Assembly (NCBI RefSeq): GCF_014078545.1
Contig: NZ_MU078723.1
Span: forward strand, 124,001-188,000
Length of the DNA: 64,000 nucleotides
Direction: 5' to 3'
Source: Nitrosopumilus sp. b1
GTDB lineage: Archaea; Thermoproteota; Nitrososphaeria; Nitrososphaerales; Nitrosopumilaceae
The stretch's first letter is position 1; each line of letters opens with the position of its first letter. The translations under genes and the position numbers were made by a program. The notes beneath the pieces were generated by a model that saw nothing but the letters and a program-made list of their open reading frames with translations, searched no databases and was not told the origin of the DNA. Below, piece by piece: positions 40,880 through 49,590 of the stretch.

Positions 40880-40900
40880 ACAATTCAGATCACAGGCCTT

Positions 40901-41809
40901 ATGAAGACCAGAGATCTGCTATCAGGGAAGAATACCAACAATTTAGGGTACATCTCTGCATTTTTCTCTGCAGCATTATTTGGCTCGATCTCAACTTTAG
41001 CAAAACCAACAGTGTCAAATGTAGAGCCATTACTTTTAGCAGGAATTGTCTCATTGGTAGCAGCTGCTGCATTTACTCCCATAGCTGGAAGAAAGAGGAT
41101 CAAGCTAGATCGTCGAGAGTTTGGAATTTTAGGATTAGTTGCCTTATTGGGCGCAGTACTGGCCCCAAGTTTCTACTTTTTTGGATTACAGTCAACTAGC
41201 GCATCAGATGCCACAATATTATCAAATTCTGAAATTGTATTTACAGTGATTTTAGCAATACTGTTCTTTAAAGAAAAGATTCGACGGACAGGATACTTTT
41301 CAATAGGTCTTGTTTTTACAGGGGTGGTTCTAGTTACAATAAATACAGATTTTTCATCAAATGTTTTAGATTTTGCAAATGTTGGAAATCTCTTTATAAT
41401 TTTGACAATGTTTTGCTGGGCATTAGATAATAACTTGAGTAAAATTCTAACTAAGACAATAGATGTATCCCGTATAGTTCATCTAAAATCTTTACTTGGT
41501 GGGGTAGTACTAGTAGGAATTGTATTGCTCCTTGGAATTCCAATTTCAGTGAGCGAAGAAAGTTGGATCAATATAATTCTGTTAGGGATAATTGGAATTG
41601 CTGCACCAATGTTTCTATTTTATTATGCAATAAAAAATATCGGAGCAGTCAAAACAATTCTAATCTTTTCAACATCATCAATCTTTGGTGTAGTGTATGC
41701 ATTTATTTTCTTACAAGAGCAGATTCAATATCATCAGATAATTGCTATGGGAATAATGGTTTTTGGAATAATGCTTTTACGAAAAGAGAACACTCACACT
41801 ACAGATTAG
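40901..41809 (+). CDS. EamA/DMT-family membrane transporter
   Basis: A 302-aa permease with ten predicted helices in two EamA halves: GYISAFFSAALFGSISTLAK ... FFGLQSTSASDATILSNSEIV, then NLFIILTMFCWALDNNLSKI ... FLFYYAIKNIGAVKTILIFS. The DMT superfamily exports amino acids or other metabolites; substrate unknown. The start at 40901 is preferred (TATA at 40871). The 3' end overlaps the convergent 198-aa gene by 4 bases. Confidence 0.9.
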   Translation: MKTRDLLSGKNTNNLGYISAFFSAALFGSISTLAKPTVSNVEPLLLAGIVSLVAAAAFTPIAGRKRIKLDRREFGILGLVALLGAVLAPSFYFFGLQSTSASDATILSNSEIVFTVILAILFFKEKIRRTGYFSIGLVFTGVVLVTINTDFSSNVLDFANVGNLFIILTMFCWALDNNLSKILTKTIDVSRIVHLKSLLGGVVLVGIVLLLGIPISVSEESWINIILLGIIGIAAPMFLFYYAIKNIGAVKTILIFSTSSIFGVVYAFIFLQEQIQYHQIIAMGIMVFGIMLLRKENTHTTD

Positions 41810-42402
41810 GAGATTATTGGCAAAGTGTTTGAAATGTCTTTGATTGATTCAGAGAAATCCATGTAATCAAATCGTTGAGGGTGACGCTTTAGATCATTAA
41901 TTCCATACCGAAGTCTTTGCTTTACTGAATCAATAGTTTGAGTAATCTTCTTTTTTTCTTCTGGTCCTAGTTTGTCTTTTAGTTCATGTAGATTGTCTTC
42001 AATTTGTTTGATGGTTTTGACTATGCTTGTGATTTGGTTCTTCTCCTGCTCAGTAATGATTCGTTTCTCATATGCAATTGGCTGTAACATTCTCATCTGA
42101 TACAAAAGATAGTAGGTATCATTTCGTAGTTTATTTCTAACCGTAAATGTACGCAAGGTCTCATGTTCTTTGGCAAGGTGTATTTGTATTGCAAAAATGG
42201 TAAAAGTAAAGAGCAGCACTATACTTGCTGCAAAAACATTTGTCATGTCACATTCTGCATCACAACGAAAAAAATACGGTGCCATATCATGCATAATTGA
42301 AGTTAGTACTATAATCTCCAATGGATTGGCAAACATATCAAAATATGGTAATTTTAGAAGAATTAGCTTTTGATGTTCATTTGGACGAACATCGGTTCTC
42401 AC
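41806..42402 (-). CDS. Membrane-anchored coiled-coil protein (198 aa)
   Basis: A 198-aa protein: two hydrophobic segments in the N-terminal half (about residues 25-45 and 55-78) with three Cys between them (FFRCDAECDM), then a charged coiled-coil-like helix region (IKTIKQIEDNLHELKDKLGP). Start is GTG and overlaps the TGA of the upstream 45-aa Cys-rich gene (GTGA), so the two are translationally coupled. No family recognised. Confidence 0.68.
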   Translation of the reverse strand: MRTDVRPNEHQKLILLKLPYFDMFANPLEIIVLTSIMHDMAPYFFRCDAECDMTNVFAASIVLLFTFTIFAIQIHLAKEHETLRTFTVRNKLRNDTYYLLYQMRMLQPIAYEKRIITEQEKNQITSIVKTIKQIEDNLHELKDKLGPEEKKKITQTIDSVKQRLRYGINDLKRHPQRFDYMDFSESIKDISNTLPIIS

Positions 42403-42536
42403 TCATTGTGAGCTTGCTCGCTGTGGGGAGGGGTCTTTTCATCATGACAGTCACAGTGACATAGGTATGTTTTATGGTCATTCATACAGTCTATGCAGTC
42501 ATAGTGTTTTCTATTTTCACATGCTCCACAGATCAT
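42399..42536 (-). CDS. 45-aa Cys/His-rich protein coupled to the next gene
   Basis: Short protein MICGACENRKHYDCIDCMND, then HKTYLCHCDCHDEKTPPHSE and QAHNE. Seven Cys and several His arranged as CxxC...CxxC...CxCxC suggest a zinc-binding knuckle. Its stop codon overlaps the GTG of the downstream 198-aa gene by four bases, a strong coupling signal that supports both starts. Confidence 0.7.
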   Translation of the reverse strand: MICGACENRKHYDCIDCMNDHKTYLCHCDCHDEKTPPHSEQAHNE

Positions 42537-42590
42537 ACCTAGTATTACTAGAGATTATTTGTAAAGCTTTTCCGATAATGAATTTAAGAG

Positions 42591-43253
42591 TTAGTAGGTA
42601 GTCTCGCTTTTTCCAAGCAATTCTTGTGTCATCTCCATGTATCTAGCTGGATCCAATTCCTTTGCAAACCCCTTGTCAATGTGAATCAAGTAGATAGAGT
42701 GTAGCCTAGCATTTTGAATATCAGAGTACTCTATTGGTGGGTTTTTGTAAAATTGATCGCATATTGATTTGACTTTGTTGATTTCATCCTGAGTTCGAAA
42801 TTGAGGAGCGACTAGGAACAGTTTTGCCAAAGGCAAGATTCCAATCACAGGTGTTGCAAGTGAAAATTTAGAGCAGTACTTGCTGTATCTTGCAATTTTA
42901 CTCATTATTCTTGCAGCATAGTAATCCACAGTATCTAGTGCATGCTCAGGTGGCGTAAACCCAGTCTCGATTTCAATAATTGTCGTGCCATCTCCTTTTT
43001 TTGCAAAGATATCACATACTAGCACATCAGAAACTTGCTTTTCTACATCAACTGAATAGTCATGAGAGATTAAATTTGAAGCGCAGATTAACTCCAAAAC
43101 AGAATGATTAATCTTTACCAAGTTTTTTTGGTACATTTCAATTAATCTTTGCCGAACAAAATTTAGTCGGGGTTTCTGCTCATCATTGAGTTGTGAGGAT
43201 AACTTTTCTGTAATCTCATAAACATCATCACGAAACTTTTCTAAATCCATCAA
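42591..43253 (-). CDS. PD-(D/E)xK-like nuclease-fold protein
   Basis: A 220-aa soluble protein. The centre contains DVLVCDIFAKKGDGTTIIEI then ETGF, like the Asp...ExE(K) core of PD-(D/E)xK nucleases, but the lysine is replaced by Thr/Gly, so activity is uncertain. Helical flanks on both sides. No family name recognised. It sits just downstream of the histidine kinase gene on the same strand. Confidence 0.55.
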   Translation of the reverse strand: MMDLEKFRDDVYEITEKLSSQLNDEQKPRLNFVRQRLIEMYQKNLVKINHSVLELICASNLISHDYSVDVEKQVSDVLVCDIFAKKGDGTTIIEIETGFTPPEHALDTVDYYAARIMSKIARYSKYCSKFSLATPVIGILPLAKLFLVAPQFRTQDEINKVKSICDQFYKNPPIEYSDIQNARLHSIYLIHIDKGFAKELDPARYMEMTQELLGKSETTY

Positions 43254-43304
43254 TCATCAGAATAATTGACCAAACTAAAGAGATTTCTACTGTATTGATC
43301 TCAT

Positions 43305-44378
43305 TTAATTTGCTTTATAAAAACCACGAATGCTTTTTGGAATTCGCAGTGTAAATGTGGTTGGCGATAAGGTAACATCAATTGTTCCACCGTGTTGCTC
43401 TACAATGTTTTTACAAATTGATAATCCAAGACCTGTTCCTGTCTCTTTTGTTGTGTATAATGGCTCAAACATCTTCTCCATTGTTGCTTTTGTCAATCCA
43501 TTTCCAGAGTCAGTGAATTTTATCATTGCATATTCCCCATCATCTAAAATTTTAATCAAGATCTCACCGGATTCATTCATTGCCTGTATACCATTTGTAA
43601 TCAAGTTGGTAAATACTGCCTCTAACTTTTTGGAGTCACAGTTTACTACGACATTTCTATAATCACGAACAATCTTGACAGACTGTGGGACCATGATGTT
43701 AGATATTGATGAATCCATTATTTCAGATAGAGGAACACGTTTTAGATGTAATTCTGATTGTCTGACAAAATCAAGTACATCTTCGATTTGATATGATATT
43801 TTTTTAGTTGCAGATTCTATTCTTCGAAGTTTTTCTTGTATAGACTTGTCAAGATCCGTGTGTTGAATTTTTAGTATTTCGACTGTACCCTTTATGACAG
43901 ATAATGGATTTCTAAGATCATGGGCCAATCTTGATGCGAGTGTGCCAACAGTTGCCATCTTTGATGCCTTTGCAAGCTCTTTTGATTTTTGTTCAACTGT
44001 AAATGAAAGTCTCTTTTGCTGAATTTCGAGCTCTTTTTCTCGAACTATGAGACTCTCAAGATCACGCTTTAGTTTTTCATTTAGTTTGTTGTATCTTGCT
44101 TTTTCTGATTGTAATTCTGCATTTGTTTGTTGAAGACGTTTATTTTCATCATCTAAATTATGAGATAACTCTTGGAGAAAGTCAACTTTTGATTTTAGGT
44201 CGCGGTTTGTCTTTGCAGCCTCCATAATCTTTTGACTAGATGTGTGTGCCAAGTCCTCTAGTAAAATCTGCTTTTCATCTAGCTCTTGTTTTGCCAGCTC
44301 CAAATCTTTTTGTGCCCTAACGGTCATTTTGGAGATTTCATCCAATAGTTTAAAGTTGGACTCTTCTGATGCTTGCAA
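43305..44378 (-). CDS. Cytoplasmic coiled-coil sensor histidine kinase
   Basis: A 357-aa kinase without membrane segments. Residues about 1-140 are heptad-rich coiled coil. HisKA: ASRLAHDLRNPLSVIKGTVE with the phospho-His, then HATPase: N-box FTNLITNGIQAM, G1 KFTDSGNGLTKATM, G2 ETGTGLGLSICKNIVEQHGG. Signal input would come through the coiled coil or partners. Possible partners are the stand-alone receivers at 25.7 and 57.0 kb; that is inference only. Confidence 0.93.
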   Translation of the reverse strand: MQASEESNFKLLDEISKMTVRAQKDLELAKQELDEKQILLEDLAHTSSQKIMEAAKTNRDLKSKVDFLQELSHNLDDENKRLQQTNAELQSEKARYNKLNEKLKRDLESLIVREKELEIQQKRLSFTVEQKSKELAKASKMATVGTLASRLAHDLRNPLSVIKGTVEILKIQHTDLDKSIQEKLRRIESATKKISYQIEDVLDFVRQSELHLKRVPLSEIMDSSISNIMVPQSVKIVRDYRNVVVNCDSKKLEAVFTNLITNGIQAMNESGEILIKILDDGEYAMIKFTDSGNGLTKATMEKMFEPLYTTKETGTGLGLSICKNIVEQHGGTIDVTLSPTTFTLRIPKSIRGFYKAN

Positions 44379-44535
44379 TGACTTTCTATAGTTTTTTGGC
44401 TCAAAATCCTATTACACTGTGTATGTTGCTATTGAACACACACTGAACCTAGCCTCAGACTACATCAAAATGTTACACATCACGTAAAAAATAGTAGATA
44501 TCGGATCTTAACAGGAAAATTTCTGAGTGAGTCTC

Positions 44536-45627
44536 ATGAAATCACTTGTGGTATTTTTTGGAATTGTATCATTATTTGTCATACCAGGAATTGCATCCTC
44601 TGAATCAACATTATGGGATTTGCTAATTTCTGCAAGTGTAGAAAATGAGCCATTATTCAAGGGAGAGAATCCAATGGTCACAGGTCAAGTGATTAATCAT
44701 GCGGGAAAGCCAGTGTCTAATGTCGATGTAAAAATAAGATTAGATGTACAATCAGCAGTGGCAACAACAGATGAAAAAGGATTCTTTTCTCACGAGTTTA
44801 CTGGATTAGACCTCTTGCCAGGAACACACATCATTAACATTATGGGAACATCACAGGATGAAAAAATTGGATTAACAAGCACACAGTTTCAAGTAAAGGG
44901 AGAGCTGCAGGTTTCATCACAGACATCAAAATTGCTTCAAACTCCAGAAGCCACCAAATACTTGAATGCAAAGGCAAGTGACTTTGAAAATGATTCTATT
45001 GGCATCACACTATTCAACTATTATCAAGAGCTACAAAGAAAGCTAGTATTACAGGAATCAATACAAAAGAAGATCGTAGAACAAGATTACATCCTAGAGC
45101 AGCATCGCAAGGTATCAACTGAGATTAGTCAAAAAATAATTGATGAAAAGAATCCAGGTGCAGGCACATACTCGGGATGGAAAAAAGATGTCTTTGTGGA
45201 TAATCTAGACCCGTCAGTAAAAGGAATTATCAAAAATCAGTTAAACTATACCCTAAATGTTTTCAGTGAGGCCCAAAAGGCAATGAATGAAGTACTGCAA
45301 AATGGAGGAACTATGAAGGAGGCACGTGAAGCATACTTGGTAAAAGCTACAGTGCCACGTGATGTCATGGAAGGATTAACCATAGAGAAGAAACAAGTGA
45401 ATGCAACTGCACCGCAAACAGAAGAGATTATCATTCCGGTGGAAATTATGACAAACTCTACACTTTCAAATGCTCAAAAATCAAGTGTAGATTTGATTGT
45501 AAATGGTACCTCAATTAAAGTGGGGTCTAGCCAGACCACAATATACCTAAACATCAATGGAACACTAATAGAGTTCATAATTAATGGAACGCAGATAATT
45601 CCAGTCACAAATTCCTCTCAAAATTAG
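44536..45627 (+). CDS. Secreted Ig-like (carboxypeptidase-regulatory type) protein
   Basis: A 363-aa exported protein. Signal peptide MKSLVVFFGIVSLFVIPGIA, then an Ig-like segment (GQVINHAGKPVSNVDVKIRL; TTDEKGFFSHEFTGLDLLPG), a helical middle and a Thr/Asn-rich beta C-terminus (NGTSIKVGSSQTTIYLNING). The middle TNGT/NST sites are candidate N-glycosylation sequons. The GTG at 44527 is an alternative start. A surface or matrix role is inferred. Confidence 0.72.
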   Translation: MKSLVVFFGIVSLFVIPGIASSESTLWDLLISASVENEPLFKGENPMVTGQVINHAGKPVSNVDVKIRLDVQSAVATTDEKGFFSHEFTGLDLLPGTHIINIMGTSQDEKIGLTSTQFQVKGELQVSSQTSKLLQTPEATKYLNAKASDFENDSIGITLFNYYQELQRKLVLQESIQKKIVEQDYILEQHRKVSTEISQKIIDEKNPGAGTYSGWKKDVFVDNLDPSVKGIIKNQLNYTLNVFSEAQKAMNEVLQNGGTMKEAREAYLVKATVPRDVMEGLTIEKKQVNATAPQTEEIIIPVEIMTNSTLSNAQKSSVDLIVNGTSIKVGSSQTTIYLNINGTLIEFIINGTQIIPVTNSSQN

Positions 45628-45676
45628 ATATTTTCTTCCAAAATGGAACTATATGATACGATCAATTTCCGACCTC

Positions 45677-45686
45677 GATATATCAA
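45677..45686 (+). promoter_or_regulatory. TATA box of the 82-aa gene
   Basis: GATATATC at about 45677-45684 is 26 bases ahead of the ATG at 45708, suggesting a leaderless transcript. Confidence 0.45.
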
Positions 45687-45707
45687 AAGCCCGTTCATGC
45701 CCAATTA

Positions 45708-45956
45708 ATGTTTGAAACGAGGGTTAGCTTGGGCAGAGGGATACTCAAAAACCTATCATCGATACTAATCGATGAGCAGGGAGTACCTATTGAAAACATT
45801 TGGGAGACCATAGAGGACTTTGGTATAAAGCGGGACGAACTAAAGAAGATAGACCCGACTTACAAAGAACTCTTTGAGATCTATTCAGCAATTAGGGCAT
45901 ACAGAGTTAGTGTAAGGTACCTAAAGGAGCTGAAAAACAAATTCAATCCCGCATAG
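45708..45956 (+). CDS. Hypothetical 82-aa basic protein
   Basis: Soluble 82-aa protein with alternating charged helices, MFETRVSLGRGILKNLSSIL, then YKELFEIYSAIRAYRVSVRY. The AYRVSVRYLKELKNK end resembles small HTH or docking motifs but no family was recognised. Upstream TATA-like GATATATC supports expression. Confidence 0.6.
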   Translation: MFETRVSLGRGILKNLSSILIDEQGVPIENIWETIEDFGIKRDELKKIDPTYKELFEIYSAIRAYRVSVRYLKELKNKFNPA

Positions 45957-46017
45957 GGCTGAATTTGTAAAATGTTAAACCTCACCTAAGACAACAAAAA
46001 ATGGGCATGGGCATAAA

Positions 46018-46635
46018 ATGGACAAGTGTGATCTTAAAGAAAAGTTAGTGATACTAGCTATCACTACAGGAATCTTTCTTCCAGTTAGGGTACTCTTTGC
46101 ATCATATGTATCAGAACACTGGCTTGGAAGTCTAGGACTAGGAACCGCATTTGGATTATTCTTTGTTATAATGATTAAGAAAAAACAGCTAGGATGGTTT
46201 GGCAGAATTTTTGAAAAACAGATGAGAAAGACCCTTTCAGGAAAGACTGGCAAGTATCTCTTTGTATTTTTGATAATCTTTGCAACCTACTTTGGAACTA
46301 GCCTATATTTGATTGACAGAGGAAATACATTTTATGAATCAGACAAGGAGATATTCTATATTGCAATTTTAGAAAAAGGAACCAATCTAACTATCTCAGA
46401 TATTCCAATTGAGCAACTAAATGGCCCAATAAGAAATACTGCGCAGGAATTTTCCTGGATATACAACATTGACTATGCCATGAGTATTGCATTTGCAATA
46501 ATGGATGAATCCACAGATGGATGGCTAGGTCATTTTATCTTTGTAGTATTTGTAGAGCAGTTAGAAGGAATAGGCCTCGTATGGTTCTACAGAAAGACGT
46601 TTAAAAAAACAGCCCCTTTGCCTGTAAATTCATAA
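46018..46635 (+). CDS. Four-helix membrane protein, paralogue of the 27.9 kb gene
   Basis: A 205-aa protein, MDKCDLKEKLVILAITTGIF at the start, about four membrane helices, and strongly similar to the protein at 27941-28570, including LPVRVLFASYVSEHWLG and FATYFGTSLYLIDRGNT. Ends with KTAPLPVNS. Family unknown. Spacing and orientation relative to neighbours differ from the other copy, so it is not a simple tandem duplication. Confidence 0.7.
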   Translation: MDKCDLKEKLVILAITTGIFLPVRVLFASYVSEHWLGSLGLGTAFGLFFVIMIKKKQLGWFGRIFEKQMRKTLSGKTGKYLFVFLIIFATYFGTSLYLIDRGNTFYESDKEIFYIAILEKGTNLTISDIPIEQLNGPIRNTAQEFSWIYNIDYAMSIAFAIMDESTDGWLGHFIFVVFVEQLEGIGLVWFYRKTFKKTAPLPVNS

Positions 46636-46700
46636 AAATTGTTTGTGCTCAAGACACATACACAGGATAATAGGCTCTAAATTTTTCAAAGTTGTGCCTA

Positions 46701-47174
46701 ATGAGTTTAAAGCATTCATCTCAAAATAATCAAGACGTTGATTTTGAGTCACTGAAATCACTTGAGACAGACAAGCTAACCATAGATGAATTACCAAAAA
46801 TTACTGCAAAATTAGAAGAAAGTCTAGAATGTGAAAGCCTTGAAGTTTTACTATCCATCGCAGTCAAAGATAGTATTCACAGAATTGTAGAAAACGTAAT
46901 GGGCATTCTTTCTATAAAAGATGAAAAAAACTATTCCATAGAAGCATTAGGCATTAAGATTCAAAATTTTGTCAAGGGCCAAAATGCAGGAACATTTGAG
47001 TTCTATGACAGAGCAGGAAAGAATGTCTTCAAAATTGAGCACAGTTTAGGAAACATTGGGACTCAGTTCTTTAAGGATCTAATAACTTCCTCCCTAAATG
47101 CAAACTTTGCTGATGTTACGTATCATTCAACAGAATCAAATGATTCAGTAAGTGTTGTGTTCAGGCAGATCTAA
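46701..47174 (+). CDS. Hypothetical 157-aa protein
   Basis: Helical N-terminal half (LETDKLTIDELPKITAKLEE, ESLEVLLSIAVKDSIHRIVE), then a beta-containing part (AGTFEFYDRAGKNVFKIEHS). ATG at 46701 preferred to a TTG at 46692. No family recognised. The layout resembles thaumarchaeal roadblock-like or signalling small proteins, but this is weak. Confidence 0.6.
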   Translation: MSLKHSSQNNQDVDFESLKSLETDKLTIDELPKITAKLEESLECESLEVLLSIAVKDSIHRIVENVMGILSIKDEKNYSIEALGIKIQNFVKGQNAGTFEFYDRAGKNVFKIEHSLGNIGTQFFKDLITSSLNANFADVTYHSTESNDSVSVVFRQI

Positions 47175-47239
47175 GCTACTTATAGATTTCTCACCAATTA
47201 TACAGATTCGTTAAATTTTAGATTAGAATATTGTAATAC

Positions 47240-47455
47240 ATGTTTGAATCAGAATCAAACTGGTCTAGTCATAATACAGATCTAATTGATTACGTAAAAC
47301 CATCAAAGTCACTAATTCATTTCAAAACGATCTCAGTTTGTAATTCATGTGGAAATCCATCGCCAGACCCACCAAATGATCATTTCTTTGAAGCACCAAA
47401 CATGACTCTCTGTGAATCTTGTTATCTTGATTATACAATGTTAAACAACAACTAA
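47240..47455 (+). CDS. Small Cys-pair protein (71 aa)
   Basis: A 71-aa protein with HFKTISVCNSCGNPSPDPPN and LCESCYLDYTMLNNN: two CxxC pairs 23 residues apart and a hydrophobic spacer, as in zinc-ribbon or treble-clef domains. No family name. It is part of a run of small zinc-type proteins in this part of the window. Confidence 0.68.
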   Translation: MFESESNWSSHNTDLIDYVKPSKSLIHFKTISVCNSCGNPSPDPPNDHFFEAPNMTLCESCYLDYTMLNNN

Positions 47456-47529
47456 GATTACAGCTGCACTTCAAGTATAATTTATCAGTCCTACGCGCGT
47501 CTTATATTCAAAATTTACAAAATGGAATC

Positions 47530-47697
47530 ATGAAAGTAGACATACCAATTCCATGTCCCTCTTGTGGTGGAAAGATGTACTCAGTTGCATATAATCCAGC
47601 ATTAAAAATTCTCAAAAACAGAAGCTGGCATGTTTGTAAAGAGTGTAATTTTGAAAGAAATGTAGAGGACTTCAAAAAAGCCATCTGTTGTGCGTAA
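47530..47697 (+). CDS. Zinc-ribbon protein (55 aa)
   Basis: Short protein MKVDIPIPCPSCGGKMYSVA, a basic turn (LKILKNRSWHV), CKECNFERNVEDFKKA and ICCA. Two CxxC pairs separated by 23 residues with a typical WHVCKEC strand are zinc-ribbon hallmarks, and a terminal CC. Antisense ORFs across it are shadows. Role likely nucleic-acid or protein binding. Confidence 0.72.
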   Translation: MKVDIPIPCPSCGGKMYSVAYNPALKILKNRSWHVCKECNFERNVEDFKKAICCA

Positions 47698-47784
47698 CAG
47701 CAGATTCTTTTTTTTCTTTTCCATGTCTGTTCAAATCGCACAGACAAATCAAAATGAACTCATATTGGAACGTAAAGTGGGGCA

Positions 47785-48771
47785 ATGTTACTATTTCCAC
47801 CAATATTTCATGGATTGCTAGGATTTTTTCTAGTTAGTATCATGGCCCTTTCATTGTTTGTTTTTCCGGAAATTTTTGCAGAAGAATGGACAATTGAGAT
47901 TCAAGATGGAGCATCAGAAGGTGTATTAGATATGGCGTTTCTGCCAGACAAAGTTGCATTTGCAAAAGGAGACACCATCAAAATTAGAAATAATGACTCA
48001 GTTAGTCATCACATAACCAGTGGATTGCCAGACTTTCCAGATTATTATGGATATTTTTTTGATGCAGGGGTAATCAAACCAAAGATGGAATCAATCATTC
48101 CATTAAAAGAAGTAAAAAATGAGGCATACTACTATCTGTGTGAAATTCATCCCTGGATGACAGGCAAATTGTTTGTAAGTGATACTATAGTTGCACAGCC
48201 TGAAACACAAAATCCAATTACATTAAACAAGAATCTAGTCAGCAAAGGAGAACCAGTGACAGTATCAGGTACTGTGCATGCTGATTTTTGGGGCTCAGAG
48301 TATCAAATGCAAATTTATGATGAACAAAATAAACTCATAGACATCATTTATGGCAAGTTCGATGATAACTCAAGCTATTCAGAAACTATTGATACTAGCA
48401 TACTTGTTACACCTGGAAATTACAAAGTAAATCTAGTCTATGCATTGCCAAGTAAAATTGCTAAAGCTAATTTTGAGTTCTCAAATAAATCCCTGTTAGG
48501 TCAATCAGATGTTCCTTCATGGATAAAAAATGTAAGCAATCTATGGTGTTCAAGTGATATCAAAGATGCAGAATTCTTAGACGCATTACAGTACATGATC
48601 AAAAATGAAATCATCAATGTTGACTCCAAAGTAAAAATCTATTCTGAAAAAAGAGACATTCCAAACTGGGTAAAAAACAACACATGCCTTTGGTCTGATG
48701 ATAAAATCTCAGATATTGAATTTATCTCTGGAATAGAATACTTGATTAACACTGGTGCAATCAAAGCATAG
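47785..48771 (+). CDS. Secreted cupredoxin with two SWIK-like repeats
   Basis: A 328-aa exported protein. Signal peptide (LFVFPEIFAEE region), then a type-1 copper domain: IKIRNNDSVSHHITSGLPDF supplies the first His and EAYYYLCEIHPWMTGKLFVS gives Cys-x-x-His-x-x-Met, the classic ligand set of plastocyanin-like proteins. A second beta domain follows, then two diverged SWIK repeats (VPSWIKNVSNLWCSSDIKDA; IPNWVKNNTCLWSDDKISDI). Blue copper proteins are abundant electron carriers in ammonia oxidisers. Precise partner unknown. Confidence 0.85.
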   Translation: MLLFPPIFHGLLGFFLVSIMALSLFVFPEIFAEEWTIEIQDGASEGVLDMAFLPDKVAFAKGDTIKIRNNDSVSHHITSGLPDFPDYYGYFFDAGVIKPKMESIIPLKEVKNEAYYYLCEIHPWMTGKLFVSDTIVAQPETQNPITLNKNLVSKGEPVTVSGTVHADFWGSEYQMQIYDEQNKLIDIIYGKFDDNSSYSETIDTSILVTPGNYKVNLVYALPSKIAKANFEFSNKSLLGQSDVPSWIKNVSNLWCSSDIKDAEFLDALQYMIKNEIINVDSKVKIYSEKRDIPNWVKNNTCLWSDDKISDIEFISGIEYLINTGAIKA

Positions 48772-48809
48772 TTCAAATGTTTTTTTATCGGTCTTAAAAC
48801 AAATCAATA

Positions 48810-49142
48810 ATGAAGATTCTTCACAAAGATTCCTGCATTACTTGCAAAAAGACCATATCACAATTAGATAGAATGAAAGTTGACCTACAAAAGCGAGACT
48901 TTTTCAAAGAGCCACTTTCAGAATCAGAACTAAAAAAAATCCTAAAACTAGCTGGAAAGAAACCCTCAGAAATAATTAGAAAGAGAGACAAGATGTTCAA
49001 AGAGCTGAATTTTGAGCAGAAAAACTACTCTGAATCTCAAATCATCAAATTTATGATAAAATACCCAGGATTGATTCAAAGACCCATAATCATTACTAAA
49101 AACAAGGCCCACATTGGCAAGGTTGATCCCAAAAAAATCTAG
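48810..49142 (+). CDS. ArsC/Spx-family thioredoxin-fold protein
   Basis: A 110-aa protein with the N-terminal CxxC (KDSCITCKKTISQLDRMKVD), LKLAGKKPSEIIRKRDKMFK and IKYPGLIQRPIIITKNKAHI, the ArsC/YffB/Spx pattern. These have a thioredoxin-like fold and act as arsenate reductase-like or redox regulatory proteins. Substrate unknown; the resolving residues of true arsenate reductase are not clearly complete. Ends two bases before the convergent SWIM gene. Confidence 0.82.
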   Translation: MKILHKDSCITCKKTISQLDRMKVDLQKRDFFKEPLSESELKKILKLAGKKPSEIIRKRDKMFKELNFEQKNYSESQIIKFMIKYPGLIQRPIIITKNKAHIGKVDPKKI

Positions 49143-49144
49143 AA

Positions 49145-49390
49145 TTACTCGCTGTTTTCTTTTAGAAATATTCGTACAGCTTCAAGATGAGAGCAATTTG
49201 CCTTGATTCCTTTTCCATGGTGAAATTTGTAAAAATTTTTGAAGCCAGGACATTCACAAGAATCAGATGTAACAACGTATGATTTTTCTGGATCGCTTGA
49301 GGACTTTATCTGATAGAGATCATCATCTATTTTTACAACGCCTCCACTTTCTACCAATTTCTTTGCTTTTCGTATAGTATTTGCACTCAT
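49145..49390 (-). CDS. SWIM-type zinc-finger protein (81 aa)
   Basis: Small protein with VVTSDSCECPGFKNFYKFHH and NCSHLEAVRIFLKENSE: the CxC...CxH arrangement of a SWIM finger (about residues 46-68). SWIM domains bind DNA or proteins, and often sit with helicases or replication and repair proteins. The strand part before it (VKIDDDLYQIKSSSDPEKSY) is like the rest of single-domain archaeal SWIM proteins. Confidence 0.78.
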   Translation of the reverse strand: MSANTIRKAKKLVESGGVVKIDDDLYQIKSSSDPEKSYVVTSDSCECPGFKNFYKFHHGKGIKANCSHLEAVRIFLKENSE

Positions 49391-49590
49391 TTTGAGATAC
49401 TAATAACGCATTTAGTAATTATTGTTATGGTAATTATGGAAAGAATTATTTTTTCTAGTTTTTCTAAATGAAAAAAACTGATCCAAGATCAGAGACATTC
49501 TAAAATAGTTATTTAAAATCCAAGATAATCGGAGAGGGGAGAACACTGGCAGTAGAACGTAGGTTTAACCAAACACCGGGGGATACAAAT

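Noticed and set aside
47508-47747. 79-aa reverse ORF
   Set aside because: Opposite the 55-aa zinc-ribbon gene; no coherent composition.
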